Shown here in pieces: positions 22,287 to 33,019 of a DNA stretch of 64,000 nucleotides. The position numbers and the translations under genes were made by a program. The DNA is taken from contig OV277858.1 of assembly GCA_922989275.2 (NCBI GenBank), positions 17,533,427 to 17,597,426 on the forward strand. The letters are read 5' to 3'. The DNA comes from Gari tellinella (taxonomy: Eukaryota; Mollusca; Bivalvia; Cardiida; Psammobiidae). How positions within the stretch are numbered: position 1 is the stretch's first letter; each line of letters begins with the position of its first letter. Below the pieces are notes generated by a model. That model was not told the DNA's origin. It ran no database searches and was given only the letters and a program-made list of their open reading frames with translations.

Positions 22287-22422
22287 TTCAGTGTAAGATC
22301 CTAATTTAATCCATTGAGTGAACATCAGACGCTATATTTTCACGAGTGGCGAAGCCATGAGTTAAACATAATAGTCTGATGTTCATGAAATTGATTAAAT
22401 TCGATATTTCACTGAAAACAAT
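22287..22422. mobile_element. Hairpin MITE
   Basis: Imperfect palindrome: GTTCAGTGTAAGATCCTAAT ... TGAACATCAGAC on the left and GTCTGATGTTCA ... GATATTTCACTGAAAAC on the right, around a GAGTGGCGAAGCCATGAG centre. Confidence 0.65.
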
Positions 22423-23299
22423 TACAGTTTTTCTATTTGTTATGCTTTACCTTAAGTCTGCTTTAAGCTACAATACTACCATGCTATCGGACATAGTTCA
22501 TTGTTTATCAATTTTCCATTCATAACCATATTTAATTATGCTTAACCCATGTCTCCAAAAACTGTTTGTATGTGTGAACACGGGTTACCACTTACAGTTG
22601 GTTGAACGTTAAACGGATGAGCAGCCTGCTTTACCGTGAAGCTGCTTTAAGCTACTAACTAACAGGCAGATATCTACTCAATATAAATATAAGATACCAT
22701 AAAATTTGATTACCTCTTCAACACAGCATCTCCGAATTCCATTTCAACGTTTATATGTGTCAGGTTGTTGGTTTCAAATCACTTACAATAATGCATTTTT
22801 TCCAATTTAGACAATATATCTTTATATTAAAGGTGTTTGCAGAATTCAATAATTGACATCTTGATTTTTCATTAAGGTAATCATTTCAGGCTTTGTGTCA
22901 TTTGTTTTTATCATTATCTGAGTGTGTGAAAAAAAGATAATCCAATCCTTACTAAAATTAATGTGCATGAAACGGTCAGGTAAAACAAACAATCAATTAA
23001 GTTGTTTTATCCAATCAGTAACAACTGTCTGTTTTTATCACTTAATAAATGTATGTGAAATAGTTCGATGGAATATAACAAACCAATTAAGCTATTTATG
23101 TTGATAACAGTATCTAATGATACAAACTGAAATATTGAAAAAAATGCATGTATTTTGTATCATATAATTATTTTAACTTTTGTTGCAAAATTTCTTAAAC
23201 AATAGTTTGATTATGAGTATTAATACAAAAAACGCATAATTATTGCTGTGAATGAACAATTGCTGATGAATTCTATTAAATAAAAGTCATTTCACACAT
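22423..23299. other. Unassigned sequence
   Basis: No recognised feature. Two loosely similar ~100-bp stretches at 22922-23110 (each with an ACAAAC/ACAAACCAATTAAG-type block) suggest a decayed tandem pair. Confidence 0.35.
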
Positions 23300-23490
23300 T
23301 GCCTGAAACTCACAAATGACCTTTAGTCTATTTGTGTAATTATGGCCGCTCAATTTAAGTAATTTCATTAAATGACTGAATATTTTAGTCATTACGTGAA
23401 CTGACTAAGTGAAACAATCAATTCACGTAATGACTGAAAATTTTAATGACTGATTACACAGATTGACTGTAACCCACACATATGTATAAA
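23300..23490. mobile_element. Long hairpin, MITE-like
   Basis: Core arms TTTTAGTCATTACGTGAA (about 23383-23400) and TTCACGTAATGACTGAAAAT (23421-23440) flank a ~20-bp loop. Outer arms include CTATTTGTGTAATTAT and its diverged complement GATTACACAGATTG. The word TGACTNA recurs. Confidence 0.6.
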
Positions 23491-24059
23491 TTAGACATTC
23501 AATGGTTTTATCTTGGACCTTTAGACAGTCATTAGTGTACTAGACGTTTATTCGTTAAAGGTTTGGTACTGATATCACTGCATTATTAAAGAATGGGGAA
23601 TTAAATTAACAGTTGTATTGTGTTGTAATTCTTAAAGGACAGAAACTGTATTATTTGAGGACATCTTGTCATTTTATTCCGATAGGAGTATGTAAAGTTT
23701 TATTCTGGTTTTTTCTTTATGTTGCGTCTGGCTCATAACAAACTATGAAAATAATTAAAAAAATGTCAGAATGTAATCACACGACATGTTTAACAGAAAA
23801 TAATTACATATTGAACAAGTTAAAGCTCTTTTTTACTCGAAAACAATATAGTTTAGTTATTTAATGCCAATCGAAAATTATCAACATTAATAATCATTTC
23901 AAGTATTCTGCATTAAGATACTACTAAAATACAGGTTGGCTTTAAACAGCATTAGCACATCCTGTATATAACCAGCATTATAGCATTAGACAGCACTTGG
24001 TAAAGTTTTTTGAAGTATAATTTGTTGATAATGTCGGTTCTTAATTGATATATGTTTGA
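23491..24059. other. Unassigned sequence
   Basis: No recognised feature. Confidence 0.35.
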
Positions 24060-24300
24060 AATAAACGCAACGCTAACACGGAACATGGTCGGCATCCAAA
24101 CCGTTTACCCCCCCCCCCCCCCATAACATAAAATGACAAGCCGATGGATTTTCAATATTGCAATTAAGTTTTGTATATTATGTAGGGCGACGGTATTTAA
24201 TAACCATCGAAACGTACGGCAATGTTAAACTTTTCTCTTCAAACCTTGCCCCGAGGGACACATAATCATTTCACTGTGACGACTATACAGTTAAACCCTT
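24060..24300 (-). repeat. Dispersed repeat G, copy 2
   Basis: Reverse-complement counterpart of 13330-13530 (shared GGTCGGCATCCAAACCG-type, ACAAGCCGATGGATTTTCAA and TTGCCCCGAGGGACA-type blocks). A run of 15 C lies at 24108-24122. Confidence 0.55.
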
Positions 24301-24903
24301 TTTATTTTTTTATTTGATGTTGGCTATATATCTTACAACTAACACATTGCGAATCACAGCTTAACATAATGAAATACAATCACTACAACTTACGAGTGGT
24401 ATAGCCTACTAGATTGAAGTGTATTGATAGCGTCGCTTTTATGTGAAAACGGCTAATCTGCAGACACTATCCGGTTTAGAAGGACTCAATAGTAAGGCAA
24501 CAATAACATAGCATGTACACTTTGTTAACAAAGTCACAGTTTTCATGCTGAAATATATAATCTGCTAAAAATATCGCATTACTGTCGTTGGAAATCATCC
24601 TTTTTGCGACAGTTTTGGTACAAAATATGGCATATATAAAGTAATAAAAGAGTTGCATTAACGTGACAAATACTTTTCTAGTATATTGCGTTTTCAATAA
24701 AGCCTAAACTAAAGATTGATTAATCTCGAATAACTTTGAAAGTGGTTGTAAGCATACACAAGTTCTTTCAGGGTATCAAAAACAGACACAATCAACCTTT
24801 AACCAGTATTTAAATCTACAACGTTGTATACAATTTGCCCATGTCATTGACCATCATCATACCGAACACTATTCGTCTTCATTTTTCAATTAACATTTAT
24901 GTC

Positions 24904-25022
24904 CCTGTACCGAACCTAACACAGTAGAGGAGATTAAGTTGTAGTCAGCCGGCTGGTTCAGTCGGTAGAGCGTCGGAACGGTAGTCCGAAGGTCCCTGGT
25001 TAGAGCCCCGGTCAGGCTGCAT
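24904..25022 (+). mobile_element. tRNA-headed SINE, copy 1
   Basis: Starts CCTGTACCGAACCTAACACA, followed by a tRNA-like domain (about 24948-25020) with A-box-like TGGTTCAGTCGGTAGAGC and a damaged B box GGTTAGAGCCCC (normally GGTTCGANNCC). The 3' boundary is unclear; a shared body could extend to about 25110. Short elements of this kind depend on LINE machinery and internal Pol III promoters. Confidence 0.65.
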
Positions 25023-25171
25023 ATTATCGCCCCCTTGTTACATTTGGCCCACAACGTCGGGCCGTGACGGTTAGTGTATGGCTCGCTAAACAGCGCCTGC
25101 AAATATAACATAGACTAACTCACAATTGAACTTTTTTATGTAGGGTAATTCAAGGACGGAAGTATGTCACA

Positions 25172-25276
25172 GTACCGTACCTAACACAGTTGGGGAGATT
25201 AGTTTGTAGGCAGCCGGTTAGCTCAGTCGGTAGTCCGTCGGTCGAAGGTCCCGGGTTCGAGCCCCGTTCAGGCTGT
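25172..25276 (+). mobile_element. tRNA-headed SINE, copy 2
   Basis: Same layout as the copy about 270 bp upstream: CAGTACCGTACCTAACACAG, then AGGAGATT-like spacer, A box TTAGCTCAGTCGGTAG and an intact B box GGGTTCGAGCCCC, ending CAGGCTG. Part of the anticodon-arm region is deleted relative to copy 1. Same orientation as copy 1. Confidence 0.7.
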
Positions 25277-25302
25277 AACCTTTTCTTCGATACCGTGACG
25301 TC

Positions 25303-25369
25303 TGGCTCCCCGAAGGGGAATTGAACCCCGGTCTCCCGCGTGACAGACGGTGATACTTACCACTCGCGT
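25303..25369 (-). pseudogene. tRNA-Asp(GTC)-like pseudogene with encoded CCA
   Basis: On the minus strand the sequence matches tRNA-Asp: AGTGGTAAGTATC (D arm), CGTCTGTCACGCGG (anticodon arm, GTC at 25342-25344), GAGACC, GGGGTTCAATTCCCC (T arm) and CGGGGAG as the 3' acceptor strand. CCA follows directly at 25303-25305 (TGG on plus). The 5' acceptor strand, which should pair with CGGGGA, is replaced by AT-rich sequence. Eukaryotic tRNA genes do not encode CCA, so this looks like a retroposed mature tRNA or a tRNA-derived element piece. Not a functional gene as it stands. Confidence 0.75.
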
Positions 25370-25379
25370 TAAATTAAAC

Positions 25380-26869
25380 GTGTTAAATACTTTAAAAAGT
25401 GATTTAATCGAACAAACCACACATAGGAATAAATGTAGTCACGCTTGATCTCTAGATGTATATCTCTTAATATTCTGTTCAGGGTTGACAGAATGCCAAA
25501 CCAACATTAATATCTCTATTGATATATTAATATTAACCTCTGCTAAACTGAAGCTTTTACTTTTTTCCCATAAATCTCGTTTTGACTGATTCTTACCGGG
25601 AGTTGACTCTGGCGTTCCGAGGAACACCATTTGGATCGTTCTCCCTATAGATAATATTTATAGAAATATTTGTTAAGATAACAGTGCAGACCCCGAGCGA
25701 GGGGCTCCTACAGGAGTCTATAATGTTTACAAAGTGTGTGCGCTTGTAGTGCACCCATAGTGCACCGACATTCATTAGTGTACATATTCAGGTATTATAG
25801 CTGTATAAAGTTAGAATCATTGTTGCCATCGGCATGTCATTTTTCACCCTCGAAACTTCGAAAAAACAAATACTGAATACTACAAAAAGTGTAATTTACA
25901 CAGGCCTAGGTTCCAAATGTTTACGGATGGGACTGGCAGGCCTGTGGGGACAAAGGTCCGTTTTGTATATGTTACTTGTTTGTTTGTTGTTTTCCTTTTA
26001 CAAAAAGCAGGCAATGTATTCAGTTGGGCGGTACGATACATCTTTTCTAGTATTGTACTACTCTCTACAACATTTCTTTCCTTTAAACTTTGAAAACAAC
26101 TCTTTACTAGAAAACACAGCAATAAAGCAACTTATTTACCTTAAACCACCATAATATAACGGCAACACATATACATATTACCTCTTTAAACGTTCGCGGA
26201 TTGGCCAACAAGACAAAACGTGAAACAAGATTTACATGGATCAAAAATAAATTAATATCGATTATTTGCTTGCAATACACATATAGTTCAACAGAAACTA
26301 GATACATTTGGGGGAAAAAATTGGGATCAAAAGCATATTTTAGTTGAAATAGTACACAAACTAAGGACATAGCTATACTAATAAACTATAACTTCACTTA
26401 TAACATTATTAGTTATCAATATTAAAAAAAATGATACCAGGTAGGTTACAATCTTTAGAAATAGAAATTAAAGCTGCATTGTGTTTTTGGGAAACCTGCA
26501 TAAAACTGTTGTTTGGAATCCCATTAGAACTCCATGGGACGTGATTCTTTCAGAAAAAGCAGCTTTATCTAAGAAATTCGCTTTTTAAATTTTATTTATA
26601 ATATGTTTGTGCTGCACCAATTAAAAAGCCTCCCTTGTGAATGGAAAGAAGGACAACTCTGTAAATACAGGGCTTCAGATAACGAAAGTATTTCGAAAAC
26701 AAAAATCTGTATTTCTGCTTTTAAACCCAATGGTGTAATACTCATTAAAACTGTCTCGAAGAGACGGTTTAATCAGTAGTAACACCATAGCATTCGGTGC
26801 TGAAATGAGTGAGAAAATGTTGGATTTGTTCAGTTTATTCCGCTTAACTGGAGCCCTGACATGAAGAAG
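25380..26869. other. Unassigned sequence
   Basis: Nothing recognisable in about 1.5 kb. The longest open frame (25834-26154, 106 codons, plus) overlaps others on the opposite strand and has no family resemblance. Confidence 0.4.
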
Positions 26870-27082
26870 TTAACCCTTAGTCTGCTGCTAAGACGTCTGC
26901 GTTGACATTGACGTCTGCAATATTTGCTTAGTTTAGATTTATGCATAGTTTTGATTAAACAAACATTAAGACGAGTGTCAAACAGTTTGGATCGAGATGA
27001 GACGCCGCGTTACGCGGTGTCTGTTCTAGTGTCAAACTGTTTGTAAACTCCGTAAAGTTGCGGCCAGTATGCACAGGGTTAA
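26870..27082. mobile_element. piggyBac-type MITE with central hairpin
   Basis: Bounded by TTAA (26870-26873 and 27079-27082). The interior starts CCCTTAG and ends ACAGGG, so the termini read TTAACCC...GGGTTAA, the pattern of piggyBac-type elements, which target and duplicate TTAA. The centre (26975-27048) is a hairpin: GTGTCAAACAGTTTGGATCG, then GACGCCGCGTTACGCGGTGTC and the complementary arm CAAACTGTTTG. Two decayed relatives of the core are at 35359-35426 and 42791-42848. No coding. Confidence 0.75.
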
Positions 27083-27099
27083 ATCATGAGATACAGTCA

Positions 27100-28972
27100 T
27101 AGCGTGTAAAAAAATTATACACTTGGGGTGACCGTCTACAATACAATACGGGGGATGACTGTTTCAGCCTTGTCCGCTCTCTAACTCAACCACTTATTTT
27201 TTTTATCTTCACCAAACTTGCTATAGATGTTTATTAGTATAGAATCTAGCTCAAGTTTGATAACTAGCAAATTTATACACTGGGGTGACCGTGTACAATT
27301 CAATACGGGGGATGACTGTTTCAGCCTTGTCCGCTCTCTAACTCAACCAGTTATTGTTTTTATATTCACCAAACTTGCTATAAATGTTTATTAGTGTATA
27401 ATCTAGCTCAAGTTTGATAACTAGCAAAGTCGCATGAGGCATGTCTGAGTTATTGGCCTTGAATAATTAAAAAAATGACTGTTTCAGCCTTTTCTGCTCT
27501 CTAACACAAACACTTTTTATTGGATCTTCACCAACCTTGCTGGCATTGTGCATTTGTATCAAATATAGGTCAAGTAATATTTTTTTCAGCAAATTTGGTG
27601 AAGATCCAATTAAAACTGTTTGAGTCAGAAAGCTGACAAGCCTGTAGTATGCAATTTATAATCATTCAAGGGCAATAACTCCAACATGCCTTGTGAGATT
27701 TTAGTAGTTAACATGATTGACCTAGATTTTTAATTAATACACATTTTCAACAAGTTTGGATAATATCACATAAAAACTGTATGTGTAAGACAGCAAAAAA
27801 TCTAAAACATTTATTTTTGACACTAAAAGGGCAAAAACTCAGACATACCTTTTACGATTTTAGTAGTATTCAAACCAAACCTTGATTTTATATAAATTAC
27901 CATTTTCAGCAAGTTTGGTGAAAATCAATAAATATGTATTTGTGTTAGAGAGCAAAAAATGCTGTAACAGTAATCTTTTAATACTTAAATGGCAAAAAAT
28001 CAGACATGTCACATGCAAGTTTAGCAGTATTCTAAAAAGGCTAAAAACAGTCATTTTAATACATCAAGGGAAAAAAACTCAAATATGCCACATGCGATTT
28101 TAGTAATAATCAAACTAGACCTAAATTTGATATAAATAAACATTTTCAGCTATTTTGGTGAATATCCGATAAAAACTTTGTGTGTTAGAGTGCAAAAATG
28201 ACTGAAACAGTCATTTTTCATTCATAAACAGGCAATAACTCAGATATACCTTAAGCGACTTTAGAGGTATTTAAACTAAACCTTGATTTTATATTAATAA
28301 ACAATACGTCGTATCAGCAAGTTTTGTGAATATCAAATAAAAAGTATTATGTTAGAGGGCAAAAAGTGCGGAAACTGTCATTTGAATACTTATGGGGCAA
28401 AAAACTCAGACATTCCACATACGATTTTAGTAGTAATCAATATGGACCTAGATGTCAATAAACATGTTGAGCAAGTTTGATAAATATCCGATAAAAACTG
28501 GTTGTGTTAGAGTGCAAAAAAAGTGCTGAAACAGTCAATTTTTAATACAAAAAGGGCAAAATGTCTTACATGCCTTATTCGATTTAAGTAGAAATTAAAC
28601 TGTACATAGATTTTATATAAAATAACATTTAATGCAAGTTTGGTGAAGATTCAATAAAAACTCTTAGTGTAAGAGAGCGAAAAGGCCTGAAACACCGTTG
28701 TGACGAAATGTGACTCATTTTATAGCAATATCGTAGTTCGTTGCACCCCTGTGATATTGATCCCAGCTGTTCCACGTGACACTAATCCGTGTGGTAATAT
28801 TTATGTCAGACGTTTTACTTTTGGTTTGTTATGGTTTTTAAATCGCCCTTTTGGTGATTTAGGTCTGTCTTCAACATTTCATGGATCAGTTTAGCCCATC
28901 AGAGTGTCCATGCATTATTATTAACCATTATTGTATTTCGGACATTAAAAAAAGGTCTGAAAACACAATGGG
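27100..28972 (-). repeat. Orientation-flipping tandem-repeat element, copy D1
   Basis: Built of ~150-170-bp units with the phrases CTCTAACWCAA, TCTTCACCAAACTTGCT and TTGATAACTAGCAAA. Units read forward at 27158, 27308 and 27477; at about 27585 orientation reverses, and seven complementary units follow (CAAGTTTGGTGAAGAT-type blocks near 27586, 27748, 27909, 28148, 28317, 28471 and 28633). A unique head at 28700-28972 matches 45775-46030 in reverse complement. Read on the minus strand it is head, seven units, then inverted units, the same plan as D2. No protein coding is evident. It abuts the piggyBac-type MITE on one side and a LINE relic on the other. Confidence 0.8.
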
Positions 28973-28975
28973 ACT

Positions 28976-30214
28976 TTAATGACAAAACAATTACACTCAT
29001 AAATATTTATGGCCCAAATTCGGACGATACTTAAATATTTGAAAACCTTGAATACTACCTTAACAACAACAATGAAAAAACCTTTATCAATAGAGGAGAC
29101 TTCAATATGGTCATAAATGAAAGCGTAGACAAAAGAATTGAAACAGAAACACTCGTTCAAAAGGTAAATATAAAACATGACTACAACACTGACCATTCCC
29201 TAATAAATATATATGCAAATCTGTCAAATGTCGATAGAGTACCTTGAACCTGTAAACTAAACAATTTCATTAATTTAGAAACAGAATGCCAAAACCAAAT
29301 CGAAAGAAGCATAGATGATATAGCAGACATAAATAAAAAAGCGAGTCGGAACACACTATGGAAGCTTATCAAAGGGACAATGAGAAACGAAATAATTAAA
29401 TATACAAGTGCAAAAAAGAAAAAAAAGAAACAGAATATGAAAACAAACTACAAAATGAAATATTAAATGCGGAAAATGCAATTGCGAATACAAGAAACAC
29501 CATAAAACTAGAAGTCCAAAAACTTAAATTAAAACACAATTAGATTTAGAATTAGATAAGGTAATAGAAAACAAACTAAAAGGAATTATAATTAGAGCAA
29601 AAACCATCGAGATAGAATTGATTAAAAAAAACTAAAAAAATACTTTGCTACTTTAGAGAAAAAAGCTGAATTTTAAATTATTTCTCAGTTAAAAAGCAAA
29701 CGAGAAATTAAGAGCGACACAAACACATTTTTACTCTACTCCTTACAAAAAAAAAACCTGACACATCATCGGTAGACGTTTACAAAAAAAACATGAAAAA
29801 ACTGAGCGACCACGACAAGAAAATATGCGAAGGATTTTAAACCGAATACGAGTGCGCACAAGCTCTTACAAAAATAAAAAAAATTAAAAAAAAAACGTCT
29901 AGGATCAGACGGTATATTTGTAGAATTGTATGAAATATTGTGGAGAGTCATCAAAAAATACTACGTTATGTTAATTTATTACTCCTTTAAAGATAAAAAT
30001 CTAACGGAACTCTAAAACGCTCCTCACCAAACCCGATAAAGATGTGTCCCTGTTAACAAACTGGCGACCTATATGTCTATTACACATAGACTATAAAATA
30101 GTAACAAAATCCATAGCTAACAGAATGAAGAAATTTTCGAAAAACATAATTGACAAACAGGTTTTCATAAGAGGAAGAAATACAGGCGAAATTATAAGAA
30201 TAATTAGTGATCTA
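28976..30214 (+). pseudogene. L1/Tx1-like LINE relic, endonuclease and partial RT
   Basis: Translation in several frames gives NDKTITLINIYGPNSDD and FINRGDFNMVINESVDKR (endonuclease; the GDFN motif is present), TDHSLINIYAN, then a long A-rich linker, and from 29855 RT blocks: an SRIRRY-type remnant of the SPGPDG motif, LTNWRPICLLHIDYKIVTKS (about 30055-30112), ANRMKK and DKQVFIRGRNTGEIIRIISDL (30150-30211). Many stops and frameshifts. The RT stops before the catalytic FADD motif at 30214, where a MITE starts. C-terminal sequence of the same kind appears at 30720-31440, so the missing middle was lost by deletion as well as insertion. Confidence 0.75.
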
Positions 30215-30470
30215 TTCTAACACGACTGGAAACCAACGACATATAGACAAAGAATACCGAGAAACGTATATAACGTCGCAATAATGAACTGCACGCGCGG
30301 CGTTTCCATCCCCTGTTCCATTTGCCCCATACGTGTAATACATAAATAGTATTTTTATAATAAAAATCGCGTTAGAATTAAAATTTGTTATTTCTTAATT
30401 CTAACACGATTCGAAACCTACGGCATATAGACAAAGAATACCGAAAAACGTATATAACGTCTCAATAATG
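30215..30470. mobile_element. Tandem MITE: one full 163-bp unit and one truncated
   Basis: The unit at 30215-30377 (TTCTAACACGACT ... TCGCGTTAGAA) matches those at 4345 and 4529. A second begins at 30399 with the same linker and is cut at about 30470, where repeat E begins. The 184-bp start-to-start distance equals that at the other locus. Confidence 0.75.
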
Positions 30471-30471
30471 A

Positions 30472-30660
30472 ACAATAATAAATACAAACGACTCAAGCAG
30501 GAAACGCTACACAAACAATACATCCATCTCTCAAGCAGAACACACATACAGTCGTACCATAACAAACACACACACACACACGCAAAATCCCATTCCATCA
30601 TCTACACACTAAATAGAAAACAACACGTAAGACAAACATTAGCAAAGTTAACCCGACAAA
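30472..30660 (+). repeat. Repeat E, copy 1 (with CA run)
   Basis: Shares long blocks with 49028-49220: AATAAATACAAACGACTCAA, CTCAAGCAGAACACAC, CCATTCCATCATCTACACAC and AAGACAAACATTAGCAAAG (small differences between copies). Contains a CA dinucleotide run near 30570-30583. Confidence 0.75.
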
Positions 30661-30719
30661 ATAAGCAGGCACACAATAAAACTAGATAATATGAATGGAG
30701 GATTGAAAATGATAGATCA

Positions 30720-31440
30720 ACGCATTAAAATGTAATTCGGTAGAAAGAATTATAGAGGAACATAATAACGGTCGCTGGGAACAGCAATATGCTAAATTTT
30801 TAAACAAATATGGCGGGAAACTTATTTTCGAAAATGAACTAAATGAAACAGAACAGAATGTTCGAATGAAGTACTTTTCTAAAAGAAATTATGATTTCAT
30901 GGATACAAATAAAGGATGACATAAATATTACAAAAATTAGCACAAAATTTAAAGGAACAACAAACATTTATTTATCCTAAACAAAACTATATTTAGAAAG
31001 CAGTGGTTCAAAACAGGAATTAAACAAATTAGAAATTAGTGACATATATGTCTATAAAACAAAAAATAATTTTATAAGTATGAAACCCTAAACGAATTAT
31101 ACAATCAAACTGAAAATGAGATTTTCTTTTATAATCAATTAAAGTCCTGTATACCAAAACAATGTAGAAATAAATTAAAACATATGAATGATGCAATACA
31201 ACAAAATGAAACCCTACTGCAAAAGCTGCTAAAACTAAACAATCACATAAATGCTTACTCAATATTCAGGTAAGAACTCAAATTTGACAAGCCAAAACCA
31301 CACAAAAATTGGGAACAGAACTTAGCCAATACATAAATTAATGGGATAAATGCCTACAAAAACATATAAACCTCAACAAATGACAATACATTCATAAACT
31401 TCCAGTACAAATTCATGAATAGTGGTAACCCAACAAACAC
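30720..31440 (+). pseudogene. L1/Tx1-like LINE relic, C-terminal part
   Basis: AT-rich fragments such as NNGRWEQQYAKFLNKYGGKL (about 30763-30823), FYNQLKSCIPKQCRNKLKH (near 31130) and KLLKLNNHINAYSIFR resemble the region after the RT domain in Tx1/L1-type LINEs, in one orientation with the RT fragment at 28976-30214. Stops are frequent. The assignment is weaker than for the RT part because the region is poorly conserved in the family. Confidence 0.5.
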
Positions 31441-31453
31441 ACCATTTATGGAA

Positions 31454-31585
31454 TATAACAAGAGGTTATTTAACAGTGTTGAGTACAATACTGAATTCTA
31501 TTGGACGAGTACACAGCAGTCATAATCCAATATGGATTATGACTGCTGTGTTCTCAACACTGTTAAATTACCTCTTTATTTCACA
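31454..31585. mobile_element. Hairpin MITE
   Basis: Outer arms AAGAGGTTATTTAACAGTGT and ACACTGTTAAATTACCTCTT; inner arms ACACAGCAGTCATAATCCA and TGGATTATGACTGCTGTGT form a perfect 19-bp pair around a short loop. A ~30-bp asymmetric piece sits between outer and inner arm on the left only. Confidence 0.75.
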
Positions 31586-33019
31586 CCATAAAATTATAAA
31601 ATGACAAAAGAAACCACATGCATTTTTTCCTACTCATTCGAGCCTAGCCTTTGACCTTGACATTCCAAAAACAAATTACTGATTTCCTTCCCTACATCGG
31701 CCCTCCCCTTACAACCAGTATATCTATTTAATATTTCTATAACCGTCTACACGTATCATTTTGCATAATTTTCTGTTCTAGATCTCATTTTTATTCATTT
31801 ACTCCATCAATATACATTTTTTAAACACATTAAAGGTGTAACAGTCTAACAAAGGGCCGTTTTATAACGAATTGTATGAATTACCTCCCTTTAATAGCGA
31901 AGAAACACCTACATTTATTCCTCAAAAGCATTTTTATATTTTTTCTTTTGTTTGTTATCGTTATAAAAATTATTAATGTTTAGAATTTCAGTCCAATAAG
32001 CATACATTATCAATATGCTTTTTTAAAACATACACTCGGATAAACAAAAATTATATTCATAACTTGGGAAAAAACTTAACGTCGAAACCGTTCTTTACTG
32101 TTATTGACGTTTCAACGTTAACGCGCCAAAACGTCTACAGTACTTTGTTATCGTTACGTCATTAAATTAGATATTGCAAATGTACGCCAATTCTTATTCT
32201 TCCCTCCCTATAACGTCTCACTCCGAGCAACACACACTATGTGTCTCCAATTGGGTATCGTTGTAGAGATGGAGCAATGTAGCAGAAAAAGGTGAAATAC
32301 CAAGGGAAGTTACTCTTAACAGAGTGTCGGAAGATTTGTCCAGTCCAATATGAAAAAATATAGATTTTTTGGATATAGGAAAGCTTTTTTAAATTCCGGT
32401 ACAATATAGGGTTCTCTTGTACCGTCACGTGATAGAAATAGGGGTTGTCGATTGGTTTAATAGATGTAGGTGTGAAATAATATCAAATAACGTAATACAT
32501 GCGAACAGTGCAATATGCAAGTAGAAAAGATAAAACACCTATTCTGGGAGCGCAATCATATACAATATTGTTTGAATAACATATATAATTGGTTAGAAAC
32601 CATTTTAAAAAAAAATTAGCTAAAAATATAAATTACCAAACAGTCACATTAGGAATAATAAAAACAGGAACAATATGACAGACCATGCAGATAACTATAT
32701 AAATATATCTCGACCTCTTTTCCTTACATATCATATAAAAGCCTTTATTATATTCATAGTTCGTCGGATACGCGTCACTGTGTAAACGTATAGACATCGT
32801 ACATACTACTGCACACCAAGGAGTTTGAAATGTAAATTCAATCGTGTGGAGTAACATACTACAAACACACGAAATGTTGGGACACCCTGTAATGTCGCAA
32901 CACGGTCTGGAGTTGAAACCAGACATGGGTGTCAAAGCCACTAGATGCTCGCCTGTTTAAGTTTAAGTCTAAAAACATATTGTATCTAAAGTTTATAAAT
33001 ATTATTAAATGAATGGGGA
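31586..33019. other. Unassigned sequence
   Basis: No recognised gene or repeat in 1.4 kb. Minus-strand open frames up to 102 codons (32633-32941) have no family resemblance. Confidence 0.4.

Noticed and set aside
24108..24122. Run of 15 C as a functional G-quadruplex site
   Set aside because: A single homopolymer run inside an old repeat; length may be a sequencing or slippage artefact.
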